From: Rhodobacter sp.
GTDB lineage: Bacteria > Pseudomonadota > Alphaproteobacteria > Rhodobacterales > Rhodobacteraceae
Assembly (NCBI GenBank): GCA_027482795.1
Contig: JAIXVS010000086.1
Coordinates: 1-9,671, forward strand
Length of the DNA: 9,671 nucleotides
Direction of reading: 5' to 3'
This document shows, one piece after another, positions 1-7,071 of this stretch. Position 1 is the stretch's first letter; the number at the start of each line of letters is the position of its first letter. Made by a program: the position numbers and the translations under genes. The notes beneath the pieces were generated by a model. It had not been told where the DNA came from. It saw only the letters and a list, made by a program, of their open reading frames with translations, and made no database searches.

Positions 1-306
1 GGCAGCTGGTACCATCGCGGCATAGCGCAGCGCGGCATCCAGATCAGGCACATCGATGATGTAATAACCGCCCAAATGTTCGCGCGTTTCGGCAAAGGGG
101 CCGTCCATGGTTTCCACCTTGCCCCCCCGCATCCGCAGGCTGGTTGCGCTGTGCGTTCCTTGCAGCGCCTCGCCGCCACGCATCACGCCGTCGGCTTTCA
201 TCGTCTCGTTCAGCGCGAAATAGCCTTGCATCATCGCGTCAAAATCGGGGGTGCCATAGGTAGGTTCCTGTGCAGGCTGGCTGTAAATCAAAATCATGTA
301 TTGCAT
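1..306 (-). CDS. YCII-related (DGPF domain) protein, C-terminus cut by window edge
   Basis: A minus-strand frame stays open from ATG at 306 to the window edge, giving 102 codons and no stop. The N-terminus MQYMILIYSQPA is the usual opening of the YCII-related/DGPF family. The family signature MDGPFAETREHLGGYYI appears near residues 69-85, followed by a segment on 'dAALRYAAMVPAA' as in homologues. These are small ferredoxin-like-fold proteins, often encoded near ECF sigma factors; their biochemical role is mostly unknown. Homologues have roughly 115-140 residues, so only the last part is missing. ATG 306 fits the family start and has a G-rich stretch just upstream; ATG 297 (Met4) is an alternative because it overlaps the stop of a short upstream frame as ATGA. 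No partner gene is visible on the left. Confidence 0.85.
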   Translation of the reverse strand, partial: MQYMILIYSQPAQEPTYGTPDFDAMMQGYFALNETMKADGVMRGGEALQGTHSATSLRMRGGKVETMDGPFAETREHLGGYYIIDVPDLDAALRYAAMVPAA

Positions 307-362
307 ACGTCCCCCCCAGCGCCCAATAGCAGGGCATAGATCGCGGTTGTCTCAAAGGTCAT
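294..362 (-). CDS. possible 22-codon leader or remnant ORF upstream of the DGPF gene
   Basis: ATG at 362 lies 5 nt behind a perfect AGGAGG (373-368 on the minus strand), the best Shine-Dalgarno sequence near this gene. The frame encodes MTFETTAIYALLLGA followed by GGDVCNT and stops at TGA 296-294, which overlaps the ATG of DGPF Met4 as ATGA. The DGPF start at 306 is inside this frame. It could be a translated leader that couples translation to the DGPF gene. It could also be the remnant 5' end of another gene: the peptide resembles the first membrane segment of MAPEG-family proteins (hydrophobic, 'TAxYAxLL'), but 15 residues are too few to be sure. A run of seven G (317-311) lies in it, so a one-base change would fuse it in frame with the DGPF protein. 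Confidence 0.4.
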   Translation of the reverse strand: MTFETTAIYALLLGAGGDVCNT

Positions 363-595
363 GATATCCTCCTGTTAAAGTTGATCGTGCCATAAAGACG
401 CTGGCGCAGTTTGTTTTTCGACATCGGTGCATGATTTTTTTGCGCTGTCACGCATTTTTCTGACAAGCCGCTGAAAACTGGGCCGAAAAAATGAACGCGT
501 GTCCTATGGCGCGGGGAAAAGCTGCGCCTTTCGCCCTTTCCCTTGGCACCCAAACCCAGTAAAGCGCCCGTAACCGCTGCTGATAGGGGACTTTC
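363..595. other. divergent intergenic region between the DGPF gene and purL
   Basis: These 233 bases separate two divergent starts, so both promoters should lie here. The region is richer in A/T runs than the flanking genes, especially around 420-490. I see no PurR-like box, no riboswitch-like fold and no convincing -35/-10 pair that I would place with confidence. The purL ribosome binding site AGGGGA is at 585-590, 5 nt before its ATG. The AGGAGG for the minus-strand leader is at 368-373. Confidence 0.5.
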
Positions 596-2755
596 ATGAC
601 CGAACCCGCCATCACCCCCGAGTTGATTGCCGCCCATGGGCTAAAGCCCGATGAATACCAGCGCCTTTTGGGCATTATTGGGCGCGAGCCAAGCTTCACC
701 GAACTGGGCATCTTTTCGGCGATGTGGAACGAACATTGCAGCTATAAATCATCCAAGAAATGGCTGCGCACCCTGCCGACCACAGGGCCGCAAGTGATCT
801 GCGGGCCGGGCGAGAATGCTGGCGTGGTTGATATTGGCGATGGGCAGGCCGTTATTTTCAAAATGGAAAGCCACAATCACCCCAGCTATATCGAGCCGCA
901 CCAAGGCGCGGGCACGGGCGTGGGCGGGATTTTGCGCGATGTCTTCACCATGGGCGCGCGCCCGATTGCGGCGATGAATGCGCTGTCCTTTGGTGTGCCG
1001 TCGCATCCCAAAACATCCTATCTTGTCAAAGGCGTCGTCGAAGGGATTGGCGGCTATGGCAACGCATTTGGCGTGCCAACTGTGGGCGGCGAAGTGCGCT
1101 TTCACGCCAGCTATAACGGCAACTGCCTTGTAAACGCCTTTGCGGCGGGGCTGGCAGATGCGGACAAGATTTTCTATTCCATCGCCTCTGGCGTGGGTAT
1201 GCCCGTGGTCTATCTTGGGGCCAAAACGGGGCGCGACGGGGTTGGCGGGGCCACAATGGCATCAGCCGAGTTTGACGACACGATCGAGGAAAAACGCCCC
1301 ACCGTGCAGGTGGGTGACCCCTTTACCGAAAAGCGCCTTTTGGAAGCCTGCCTTGAACTTATGGCATCAGGCGCGGTGATTTCCATTCAGGATATGGGGG
1401 CCGCTGGCCTGACCTGTTCGGCGGTGGAAATGGGCGATAAGGGCGGTTTGGGGATTAAGCTGCAACTTGATGACGTGCCCCAGCGCGAGGCGAACATGAC
1501 CGCCTATGAAATGATGCTGTCCGAATCCCAAGAACGCATGTTGATGGTGCTCAAGCCCGAACTCGAAGACGTGGCGCGGGCGATTTTCGTCAAGTGGGAT
1601 CTTGACTTTGCCATTGTGGGCGAGACGATTGCGGAAGACCGTTTCCTGATTATGCACGGCAATCAGATCAAGGCCGATTTGCCGCTATCAAAACTGTCAT
1701 CCTCGGCCCCCGAATATGACCGCCCATGGGTGCCTACCCCACCCGCTGCGCCCCTTGGCCCTGTTCCTGCCATCACCCCCATCGCCGCGCTGCGCGCGCT
1801 GATCTCGTCCCCAAGCTATGGCGCGAAGACTTGGGTCTATGAGCAGTATGATAGCCAAGTGGGCGGCGATACCATTGTCAAACCTGGCCTTGGCGCAGGC
1901 ATGGTGCGGGTGCATGGCACAGGCAAGGCGCTGGCGTTTACGTCAGATGTCACCCCGCGCTATGTGAAAGCCAACCCTATCGAAGGCGGCAAGCAGGCCG
2001 TGGCCGAAGCCTATCGCAACCTAATTGCCGTGGGCGCGCGCCCCTTGGCCACAACCGACAATTTAAACTTCGGCAACCCCGAAAAGCCCGAAATTATGGG
2101 CCAATTTGTGGGGGCCATTCAGGGCATTGGGGCGGCTTGCATCGCACTGGATATGCCCATCGTGTCGGGCAACGTTTCACTTTACAACGAAACCGATGGC
2201 ACGGCGATTATGCCCACACCCACAATTGGCGCGGTTGGCCTGCTTTCCAGCCTAGATGATCTGATCGCAGGCCGCCCCGCCGCTGGCGATGCGCTGGTGC
2301 TGGTTGGGGCCACAAAGGGCCATCTGGGCCAAAGCGCGCTTTTGGCGCAGGCCTTTGGGATTGAGGCAGGCGATGCGCCGTATGTGGATTTAGCGGCCGA
2401 GCGTTTGCACGGCGATTTCATCCTGTCTGCCCGCGCGCATATTCGCGCCTGCACTGATCTTTCCGATGGTGGGCTGGCCCTAGCTGCCTTTGAAATGGCA
2501 ACAGGCGCAGACATTGGTTTAACGATAAACGATAGTGATATCGCGCAGCTCTTTGGCGAAGATCAGGCGCGCTATATCGTGGCCACGGGCGATGCCCCTG
2601 CCCTGCTGAAACTCGCCGCAAACGCAGGCGTGCCCGCCGCGCAAGTTGGCCAATTTGGCGGCGATCAGTTCAGCCTTTGCGGCGATACCGCACCGCTTGC
2701 GGAGTTATCCGCCACGTACCGCGCGGCCTTTGCAACCGCCTTGGGGCTGGCGTGA
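596..2755 (+). CDS. purL: phosphoribosylformylglycinamidine synthase subunit PurL
   Basis: PurL catalyses the ATP-dependent conversion of FGAR to FGAM, the fourth step of de novo purine synthesis, in a cytoplasmic complex with PurQ (glutaminase) and PurS. The 719-residue length is that of the small PurL type, which needs separate PurQ and PurS; neither is in this window. Visible signatures are WNEHCSYKSSK at residues 44-54, carrying the conserved active-site His47, and MESHNHPSYIEPHQGAGTGVG near 90-110, the nucleotide/Mg binding loop, followed by GGILRDVFTMGARPIA. The second half contains the matching AIRS/PurM-like repeat with DNLNFGNPEKPEIM and TDLSDGGLALA. The start is supported by AGGGGA 5 nt upstream. 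The stop TGA (2753-2755) overlaps the GTG of the next gene by 4 nt, so the two are probably co-translated. Confidence 0.98.
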   Translation: MTEPAITPELIAAHGLKPDEYQRLLGIIGREPSFTELGIFSAMWNEHCSYKSSKKWLRTLPTTGPQVICGPGENAGVVDIGDGQAVIFKMESHNHPSYIEPHQGAGTGVGGILRDVFTMGARPIAAMNALSFGVPSHPKTSYLVKGVVEGIGGYGNAFGVPTVGGEVRFHASYNGNCLVNAFAAGLADADKIFYSIASGVGMPVVYLGAKTGRDGVGGATMASAEFDDTIEEKRPTVQVGDPFTEKRLLEACLELMASGAVISIQDMGAAGLTCSAVEMGDKGGLGIKLQLDDVPQREANMTAYEMMLSESQERMLMVLKPELEDVARAIFVKWDLDFAIVGETIAEDRFLIMHGNQIKADLPLSKLSSSAPEYDRPWVPTPPAAPLGPVPAITPIAALRALISSPSYGAKTWVYEQYDSQVGGDTIVKPGLGAGMVRVHGTGKALAFTSDVTPRYVKANPIEGGKQAVAEAYRNLIAVGARPLATTDNLNFGNPEKPEIMGQFVGAIQGIGAACIALDMPIVSGNVSLYNETDGTAIMPTPTIGAVGLLSSLDDLIAGRPAAGDALVLVGATKGHLGQSALLAQAFGIEAGDAPYVDLAAERLHGDFILSARAHIRACTDLSDGGLALAAFEMATGADIGLTINDSDIAQLFGEDQARYIVATGDAPALLKLAANAGVPAAQVGQFGGDQFSLCGDTAPLAELSATYRAAFATALGLA

Positions 2756-3243
2756 AACTGCGCGCCGCCACGGCCGCCGATATTCCCGCGATCCGCGCGA
2801 TTGCGCAGTTGCCGCAGCATTGCCTGCTGATTACCGACGAAGGGGATGCAGACCTGCAAGCCTATATCGATGATCCATATTCCCGCCTGCTGATGGTTGA
2901 AATTGGCGCAGACCAAACCGCAGGCTTTGCGCTGTTTTGCGAACTTGACAGCCGCGCGAAGGCGGTCGAACTGCGCCGCCTTGCGCTGCGCGAGGTGGGG
3001 CGCGGGCAAGGGCGCGCTTTTGTGCAGATGCTAACCGATTACGCCTTTGAACAGCTTGGCGCGCAGCGGGTTTGGCTGGACACCAATTTTGACAATCTGC
3101 GCGCACAAAAGGCTTATACCGATTGCGGCTATCAGCTAGAGGGCAAACTTCGCGCACATGGCTTTTGCGCACCACTGAACTGTGCGCTTGATCAATGGAT
3201 TTATGGCATTTTGCGCGCCGAATGGGCGGGCCAGCGCGCCTAA
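2752..3243 (+). CDS. GNAT family N-acetyltransferase
   Basis: The likely start is GTG 2752, overlapping the purL stop as GTGA, which gives a 163-residue protein beginning MKLRAATAADIPAIRAIA, a standard GNAT N-terminus. The frame is open further upstream inside purL, but that part reads as purL antiframe sequence. Motif A, the acetyl-CoA pyrophosphate loop, is LRRLALREVGRGQGRAF around residues 74-90, with the G83-R-G-Q-G-R88 core. Motif B follows as VWLDTNFDNLRAQKAYTDCGYQ. The family transfers an acetyl group from acetyl-CoA to an amine; the substrate cannot be read from sequence. The C-terminus (GFCAPLNCALDQWIYGIL) is not diagnostic. Translational coupling with purL suggests co-expression but does not show a role in purine synthesis. 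Confidence 0.88.
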   Translation: MKLRAATAADIPAIRAIAQLPQHCLLITDEGDADLQAYIDDPYSRLLMVEIGADQTAGFALFCELDSRAKAVELRRLALREVGRGQGRAFVQMLTDYAFEQLGAQRVWLDTNFDNLRAQKAYTDCGYQLEGKLRAHGFCAPLNCALDQWIYGILRAEWAGQRA

Positions 3244-3249
3244 GCGCCC

Positions 3250-3278
3250 TTGCATAGGCGCAAACTGCGCCCTACATT
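3250..3278 (+). promoter_or_regulatory. candidate promoter of the bolA-grxD pair with a palindrome in the spacer
   Basis: TTGCAT (3250-3255) and TACATT (3273-3278) are separated by 17 bp, and the -10 box lies 24 nt before the bolA ATG. The -35 matches sigma70 consensus in 3 of 6 positions and the -10 in 4 of 6, so this is suggestive only. A perfect inverted repeat GGCGCA-AAC-TGCGCC (3257-3271) fills the spacer; it could be an operator, or a hairpin at the end of the purL-GNAT transcript, though no T-run follows. Confidence 0.35.
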
Positions 3279-3302
3279 TACGCCACAGAACAGGAGCCGC
3301 CC

Positions 3303-3539
3303 ATGCCCATCGACGCCCACGAAATCGAAAGCCTGATCCGCGCCGCCTTTCCCAATGCGCAGGTGTCGGTGCAGGGCGATGATGGCCAACATTTCGCGGC
3401 CACTGTGATTGACCCCAGTTTTAAGGGCATGAACCGCGTTCAGCAGCAGCGCGCGGTCTATGCCAGCCTGAAGGGCAAGATGGATGGGCCCAATGGCGCG
3501 CTGCACGCGCTGGCGCTGACCACCAAAGCCCCCGAATAA
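3303..3539 (+). CDS. bolA: BolA/IbaG-family protein
   Basis: A 78-residue protein of the normal length for the short BolA/IbaG class. It contains the class II KH-like fold signature: GDDGQHFAATVIDPSFKGMNR at about residues 25-45, then RAVYASL, and the conserved C-terminal LHALALTTKAP with the invariant His68. BolA proteins bind CGFS glutaredoxins through a shared [2Fe-2S] cluster, with the BolA His as a ligand; His30 is the variable second ligand. The gene directly downstream encodes such a glutaredoxin, which supports this role in cytoplasmic Fe-S trafficking or iron sensing. The start is ATG 3303 with AGGAG at 3292-3296. The symbol is a family call; in stricter naming this would be the BolA2/IbaG-like form. 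Confidence 0.92.
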   Translation: MPIDAHEIESLIRAAFPNAQVSVQGDDGQHFAATVIDPSFKGMNRVQQQRAVYASLKGKMDGPNGALHALALTTKAPE

Positions 3540-3557
3540 TTGAAAAGGAGTGCCGAT

Positions 3558-3917
3558 ATGAGCGCACAAGACCAAATCCGCGATATGGTGCAAAAGAACG
3601 ATGTGGTGCTGTTCATGAAGGGCACCAAAATGATGCCGCAATGCGGCTTTTCATCCAAAGTCGCGGGGATTTTGAACTACATCGGCGTGGATTACACGGA
3701 TGTAAACGTGCTGGCCGATGCCGAAATTCGCCAAGGCATCAAAGATTTTTCCGATTGGCCCACCATTCCGCAGCTGTACGTTAAGGGCGAATTTGTCGGC
3801 GGCTGCGATATTGCCATCGAGATGACCCTTTCGGGCGAGCTGGATCAATTGCTGGCCGATAAAGGCGTGGCATTCGATAAATCTGCCGCAGACAAAATCC
3901 GCGAGGCGAACGGGTAG
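3558..3917 (+). CDS. grxD: CGFS monothiol glutaredoxin (Grx4/GrxD family)
   Basis: A 119-residue single-domain monothiol glutaredoxin. The CGFS active site is at residues 29-32, preceded by the glutathione-binding Lys21 in FMKGTKMMPQ. The cis-proline motif WPTIPQLYVKGEF is at about 67-79, and the GGCDI motif at 81-85, another glutathione contact. Proteins of this class carry a glutathione-ligated [2Fe-2S] cluster and pass it to acceptor proteins or form mixed clusters with BolA. ATG 3558 is chosen because AAGGAG (3545-3550) lies 7 nt upstream and the protein then begins MSAQDQIRDMVQKNDVVLFMKG, as homologues do. An in-frame TTG at 3540 would add six residues but has no better signal. It starts 18 nt after bolA ends and is surely in the same operon. 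Confidence 0.97.
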   Translation: MSAQDQIRDMVQKNDVVLFMKGTKMMPQCGFSSKVAGILNYIGVDYTDVNVLADAEIRQGIKDFSDWPTIPQLYVKGEFVGGCDIAIEMTLSGELDQLLADKGVAFDKSAADKIREANG

Positions 3918-3930
3918 TCACGGGCAGATT

Positions 3931-3946
3931 GGGGGGCGCGCCCCCC
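3931..3946. repeat. perfect 16-bp GC palindrome after grxD
   Basis: GGGGGGCGCGCCCCCC is perfectly self-complementary and begins 14 nt after the grxD stop. It is followed by C-rich sequence (CGCTTCGCTCCCCCCGCGG) leading into the larger palindrome at 3966. There is no T-run behind it on the plus strand. It appears to be the GC-rich half of one composite intergenic element with 3966-4013. Confidence 0.7.
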
Positions 3947-3965
3947 ATCGCTTCGCTCCCCCCGC

Positions 3966-4013
3966 GGATATTTGTGCCTGTATGAAAGGCCTTTCACATA
4001 GGTCCAAATATCC
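3966..4013. repeat. 48-bp imperfect palindrome, REP-like, between convergent genes
   Basis: The arms 3966-3989 and 3990-4013 are reverse complements at 20 of 24 positions, meeting with no spacer at AAAGGCCTTT. Two of the four mismatches would be G-U pairs in RNA, so either strand could form a long hairpin. The outer ends read GGATATTTG and CAAATATCC. From memory, GC-rich blocks followed by 'GGATATTT...ATGAAAG' are frequent between Rhodobacteraceae genes, so this is probably a dispersed intergenic repeat. Its location between the 3' ends of grxD and zapA fits a bidirectional transcription terminator or mRNA-end stabiliser, without the U-tract of a classical terminator. Confidence 0.7.
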
Positions 4014-4038
4014 TCGCCGAAGGCATCCGCCCTTTGCC

Positions 4039-4395
4039 TCAAGCCATATCTTCGATTTGCTGGGCCAGCGCCTCGGCCCTTGCGGCAAATTCGGCCATCG
4101 AATCTGAAACCTGCTGAGGAACGACAGCCACTTGCACCGTTTGCGGCGCAGGCGCGGGGCCGTCGAGTTCGGCGCGCAATTTGCGCAATTCGTCTTCGTA
4201 ACTTGCGGTTTTATCGGCCAACATCAGTGCCGCCATCAGCAGCATCCGCGCCTCGGGAAGGCGGCCCATTTGGGCGACCAGCGGCTGTGCCTCGGCGTCC
4301 AGCATAGCGGCGGCCGACATCAGAAACTGCTCTTCCCCGGGTTGGCAGGCGACCATAAAATTGCGCCCGCCGATTTGAATTTCCAGATCAGACAT
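4039..4395 (-). CDS. zapA: cell division protein ZapA
   Basis: A 118-residue protein starting MSDLEIQIGGRNFMVAC, the usual ZapA opening: a short beta strand with the 'GrxF' motif, then GEEQFLMSAAAMLDAEAQ and a helix containing RMLLMAALMLADK. The second half (YEDELRKLRAEL, and EFAARAEALAQQIEDMA at the C-terminus) has coiled-coil character, with a Pro/Ala-rich linker between. ZapA binds FtsZ and bundles protofilaments at the cytoplasmic Z-ring. ATG 4395 is chosen over in-frame upstream codons because the family starts here and the upstream part belongs to the preceding gene in another frame. The gene overlaps that coiled-coil gene by 8 nt, pointing to one operon. The linker and C-terminal extension are somewhat longer than in E. 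coli ZapA, as in many alphaproteobacteria. Confidence 0.9.
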   Translation of the reverse strand: MSDLEIQIGGRNFMVACQPGEEQFLMSAAAMLDAEAQPLVAQMGRLPEARMLLMAALMLADKTASYEDELRKLRAELDGPAPAPQTVQVAVVPQQVSDSMAEFAARAEALAQQIEDMA

Positions 4396-4876
4396 GGGGG
4401 GCCTCTTGTACCAAAGGATCAAGGGCCGCGATAATGGCGGCCAGTTCCGTGGCATCGAACGCACGTTCGGCGCGCAGGGTTTCCAGTTCTGCCTCTTGCT
4501 CAGCAATGCGGGCGGTCAGCTCGTCAACCTCGGCGGTATCGGGCGCGGCAACGGTGTCGGGCGGCGCGGAAAGGGCAGCGCGCGCAGCGGCAAGTTCGCC
4601 CGTCAGGCGGGTAATTTCTGATGCCATGGCAAGGGTTTCAGCGCCCATTTGTGCTTGCAACGCACGGTAGCGTTCGGCCCAATCATCGCTGCTTGCGCGG
4701 GCAGCTTCTAACGCACGCAGCAAGGCCGCGCTGCCTTCGCCCTCGGGCGCGGGTGTGGGGGCGGCGGGGATCGTGGGGGCGAGCAGGTTCTTGCGAGACA
4801 GGGCTTCTAGCCCCTGATCCATGCGATCAAAGGCGGCGCTGATGCGGCGCGATAGCTCTGTAATGTCTTCGGACAT
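4388..4876 (-). CDS. coiled-coil protein encoded upstream of zapA, function unknown
   Basis: I do not recognise a named family. The 162-residue product starts MSEDITELSRRISAAFDRM at ATG 4876, with AAGGGG just upstream. It has three parts: an N-terminal helix of about 40 residues; a Pro/Ala linker (APTIPAAPTPAPEGEG) near 45-60; and a long Ala/Glu/Arg-rich helical region with heptad-like spacing (EITRLTGELAAARAAL, VDELTARIAEQEAELETLRAE) up to the end. No signal peptide or membrane segment is visible, so it is probably cytoplasmic. It overlaps zapA by 8 nt and is therefore probably translated with it, which suggests, but does not prove, a role as a division-associated scaffold. Upstream codons in the same frame lack a ribosome site and run into the divergent promoter region. 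Confidence 0.75.
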   Translation of the reverse strand: MSEDITELSRRISAAFDRMDQGLEALSRKNLLAPTIPAAPTPAPEGEGSAALLRALEAARASSDDWAERYRALQAQMGAETLAMASEITRLTGELAAARAALSAPPDTVAAPDTAEVDELTARIAEQEAELETLRAERAFDATELAAIIAALDPLVQEAPHV

Positions 4877-5033
4877 GCCCCTTGGCCCCAACTTCGGCAA
4901 TCGTATCTGTGCAAGTGTCGGTTGATCTGGCGCTTTCGTCAAGCGCATATCGCCAAAAAGGCGCGCGTGGCTTGATCTTGGCAATCCTTCCCGTTAGGTC
5001 ATCATTAGGATCACCAAGCATAGGATTTCTGCC
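4877..5033. promoter_or_regulatory. divergent promoter region, coiled-coil/zapA operon versus tkt
   Basis: The 157 bases between two divergent starts should contain both promoters. For tkt, a weak candidate is TTGATC (4922-4927) and CATATC (4946-4951) with an 18-bp spacer that holds an inverted repeat GCGCTT-TCGTC-AAGCGC (4930-4946). The repeat might be an operator for a carbon-metabolism regulator, but I cannot match it to a known site. TTGATCT occurs again at 4972-4978. The tkt ribosome site is the modest AGGA at 5022-5025. Confidence 0.3.
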
Positions 5034-7049
5034 GTGGATATCGCCCAAATTGCCGCCAAAAACCCCGAGCATTGGATGCGCGCCGCTGCCATCCGCGCGC
5101 TGACGCTGGATGCGGTTGCTGCCGCCAATTCGGGCCATTCGGGAATGCCGATGGGCATGGCAGATGTGGCCACGGTATTGTTCGAGCGGCATCTGCGCTT
5201 TGACCCTGCCGCGCCGCGCTGGGCCGACCGTGACCGTTTCATCCTGTCGGCGGGGCATGGTTCTATGCTGATTTACAGCCTTTTGTATCTGACAGGGTAC
5301 AAAGATGTGACGCTGGATCAGATCAAGAATTTCCGCCAATGGGGCGCGATTACGGCAGGCCACCCTGAATATGGCCATGTCGCGGGCGTTGAAACCACCA
5401 CGGGGCCGCTGGGCCAAGGGATTGCCAATTCGGTTGGCTTTGCCATGGCCGAAGAAAACCTGCGCGCGCGCTGGGGCGCGAAGATTGTCGATCATTACAC
5501 CTATGTCATCGCGGGCGATGGCTGCCTGATGGAAGGCGTGTCACAAGAGGCTATCGGCATTGCGGGCAAGCAAAAACTCTCGCGCCTGATCGTGCTGTGG
5601 GATGACAATGGCATCACCATTGACGGCAAAGTTGACCTTGCCGATATCACCGACCAAAAGGCGCGCTTTGCGGCGTCTGGCTGGAATGTGCTGTCTTGCG
5701 ATGGGCATGATGCCGCCGATATTGACCGCGCCCTGACGGCTGCGAAAAAGTCTGACCGCCCCACGATGATTGCCTGCAAAACCCATATCGCATTGGGCCA
5801 CGCCGCGCAGGACACATCCAAAGGTCACGGCGCGCTGACGGACAAGGACCAAATGGCCGCCGCCAAGGCCGCCTATGGCTGGACATCGGGGCCGTTCGAG
5901 GTGCCTGCCAAGATTAAGGCAGAATGGGAGGCATTCGGCGCGCGCGGGGCTGCGGCCCATTCCGATTGGGCCAAACGCTTTGCCGCCCTGTCGCCTGCCA
6001 AACAGGCTGAATTTAACCGTATCTTCGCGCTGGACGCCCCTGCAAAACTGTCCAGTGCTATCCGCGCGGTGAAAAAGGCGGCAAGCGCGGATGCGCCCAA
6101 GCTTGCCACGCGCACGGCATCGGAAAAGGTGTTGGTGGCAGTCAACCCGATCATGCCCGAAACCTTTGGCGGATCGGCCGATTTGACGGGGTCCAACAAC
6201 ACAAAAACCGCCGATTTGGGCGTGTTCACGCCCGAAAATCGCGCGGGCCGCTACATGTATTGGGGCATCCGCGAACATGGCATGGCATCGGCGATGAACG
6301 GTATGGCGCTGCATGGCGGGATGCGCCCTTATTCTGGCACCTTCATGGCCTTCACCGACTATGCCCGCGCTGCGATGCGCCTGTCGGCGTTGATGGGCAT
6401 TCCTGTGGTTTATGTGATGACGCATGATTCCATTGGTCTGGGCGAAGATGGCCCCACCCACCAGCCCGTCGAACATCTGGCCATTTCGCGCGCCACGCCA
6501 AACACTTACGTCTTCCGCCCCGCCGATCTGGTGGAAACCGCCGAAGCATGGGAATTGGCGCTGACCGCCAAAACCACACCGTCCGTTATGGCACTGTCGC
6601 GCCAAAACCTGCCAACGGTGCGCCGTGTGCATACCAACACCAACCTGACCGCCAAAGGGGCATACGTGCTGGCCGAAGCAGAGGGCAAGCGTCAGGTGAT
6701 CTTGATGGCGACAGGTTCCGAAGTGGAAATCGCCCTGAAAGCGCGCGATTTGCTGCAAGCGGGCGGCATTGGCACGCGCGTCGTGTCCATGCCCTGCATG
6801 GAGTTGTTCGCAGCGCAGGACGAAGCCTATCGGCGCAAAATCCTTCCCCCAGGCCCCGTGCGCGTGGCGATCGAGGCGGGCGTGCGGCAAGGCTGGGATC
6901 GCTGGCTTTTGGGCGAGCGTGGCAAGTTTGGGCGCGAGGCCTTTGTCGGCATGACCAGTTTTGGCGCATCGGCCCCTGCCGAGGTGCTGTATCGCGAGTT
7001 TGGCATTACCGCAGAGGCGGCGGTTACGGCAGCGAAAAAGCTGCTTTAA
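5034..7049 (+). CDS. tkt: transketolase
   Basis: Transketolase moves two-carbon ketol units between sugar phosphates in the pentose phosphate pathway (and the Calvin cycle where present), using thiamine diphosphate and a divalent metal. The 671-residue product is full length. Visible motifs are GHSGMPMGMA; HGSMLIYSLLYLTGY, with a conserved active-site His; GPLGQGIANSVGFAMAE; the ThDP/metal motif GDG (161-163) through DDNG with Asn192; GSADLTGSNNT; YWGIREHGMASA, with the catalytic Glu414 that activates the thiazolium ring; and THDSIGLGEDGPTHQP. The start is GTG 5034, 8 nt after AGGA; homologues begin MDIAxxAxxNPxHWxRAAAIRAL, matching this start. A strong intrinsic terminator follows the stop, so tkt is a transcription unit by itself or the last gene of one. 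Confidence 0.98.
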   Translation: MDIAQIAAKNPEHWMRAAAIRALTLDAVAAANSGHSGMPMGMADVATVLFERHLRFDPAAPRWADRDRFILSAGHGSMLIYSLLYLTGYKDVTLDQIKNFRQWGAITAGHPEYGHVAGVETTTGPLGQGIANSVGFAMAEENLRARWGAKIVDHYTYVIAGDGCLMEGVSQEAIGIAGKQKLSRLIVLWDDNGITIDGKVDLADITDQKARFAASGWNVLSCDGHDAADIDRALTAAKKSDRPTMIACKTHIALGHAAQDTSKGHGALTDKDQMAAAKAAYGWTSGPFEVPAKIKAEWEAFGARGAAAHSDWAKRFAALSPAKQAEFNRIFALDAPAKLSSAIRAVKKAASADAPKLATRTASEKVLVAVNPIMPETFGGSADLTGSNNTKTADLGVFTPENRAGRYMYWGIREHGMASAMNGMALHGGMRPYSGTFMAFTDYARAAMRLSALMGIPVVYVMTHDSIGLGEDGPTHQPVEHLAISRATPNTYVFRPADLVETAEAWELALTAKTTPSVMALSRQNLPTVRRVHTNTNLTAKGAYVLAEAEGKRQVILMATGSEVEIALKARDLLQAGGIGTRVVSMPCMELFAAQDEAYRRKILPPGPVRVAIEAGVRQGWDRWLLGERGKFGREAFVGMTSFGASAPAEVLYREFGITAEAAVTAAKKLL

Positions 7050-7071
7050 TCAAGTTATCATTTTGGCAGAT

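Noticed and set aside
302..317. Similarity of the sequence near 302-317 (TGCATACGTCCCCCC) to TGCATACGCCCCCC before gap
   Set aside because: Only about 14 bases match in a C-rich context; there is no further flanking similarity to suggest a repeat or att site.
541..575. TTGGCACCC upstream of purL as a sigma54 -24 element
   Set aside because: The -12 GC element is not at the required spacing, and purL is not a typical sigma54 target.
4396..4506. Longer zapA start 37 codons upstream
   Set aside because: The added residues lie in the other frame of the coiled-coil gene and are absent from the ZapA family.
5541..6890. 449-codon minus-strand reading frame inside tkt
   Set aside because: It is His/Arg/Gly-rich shadow sequence antisense to a clearly coding gene; long antisense frames are common in GC-rich DNA with this codon bias.
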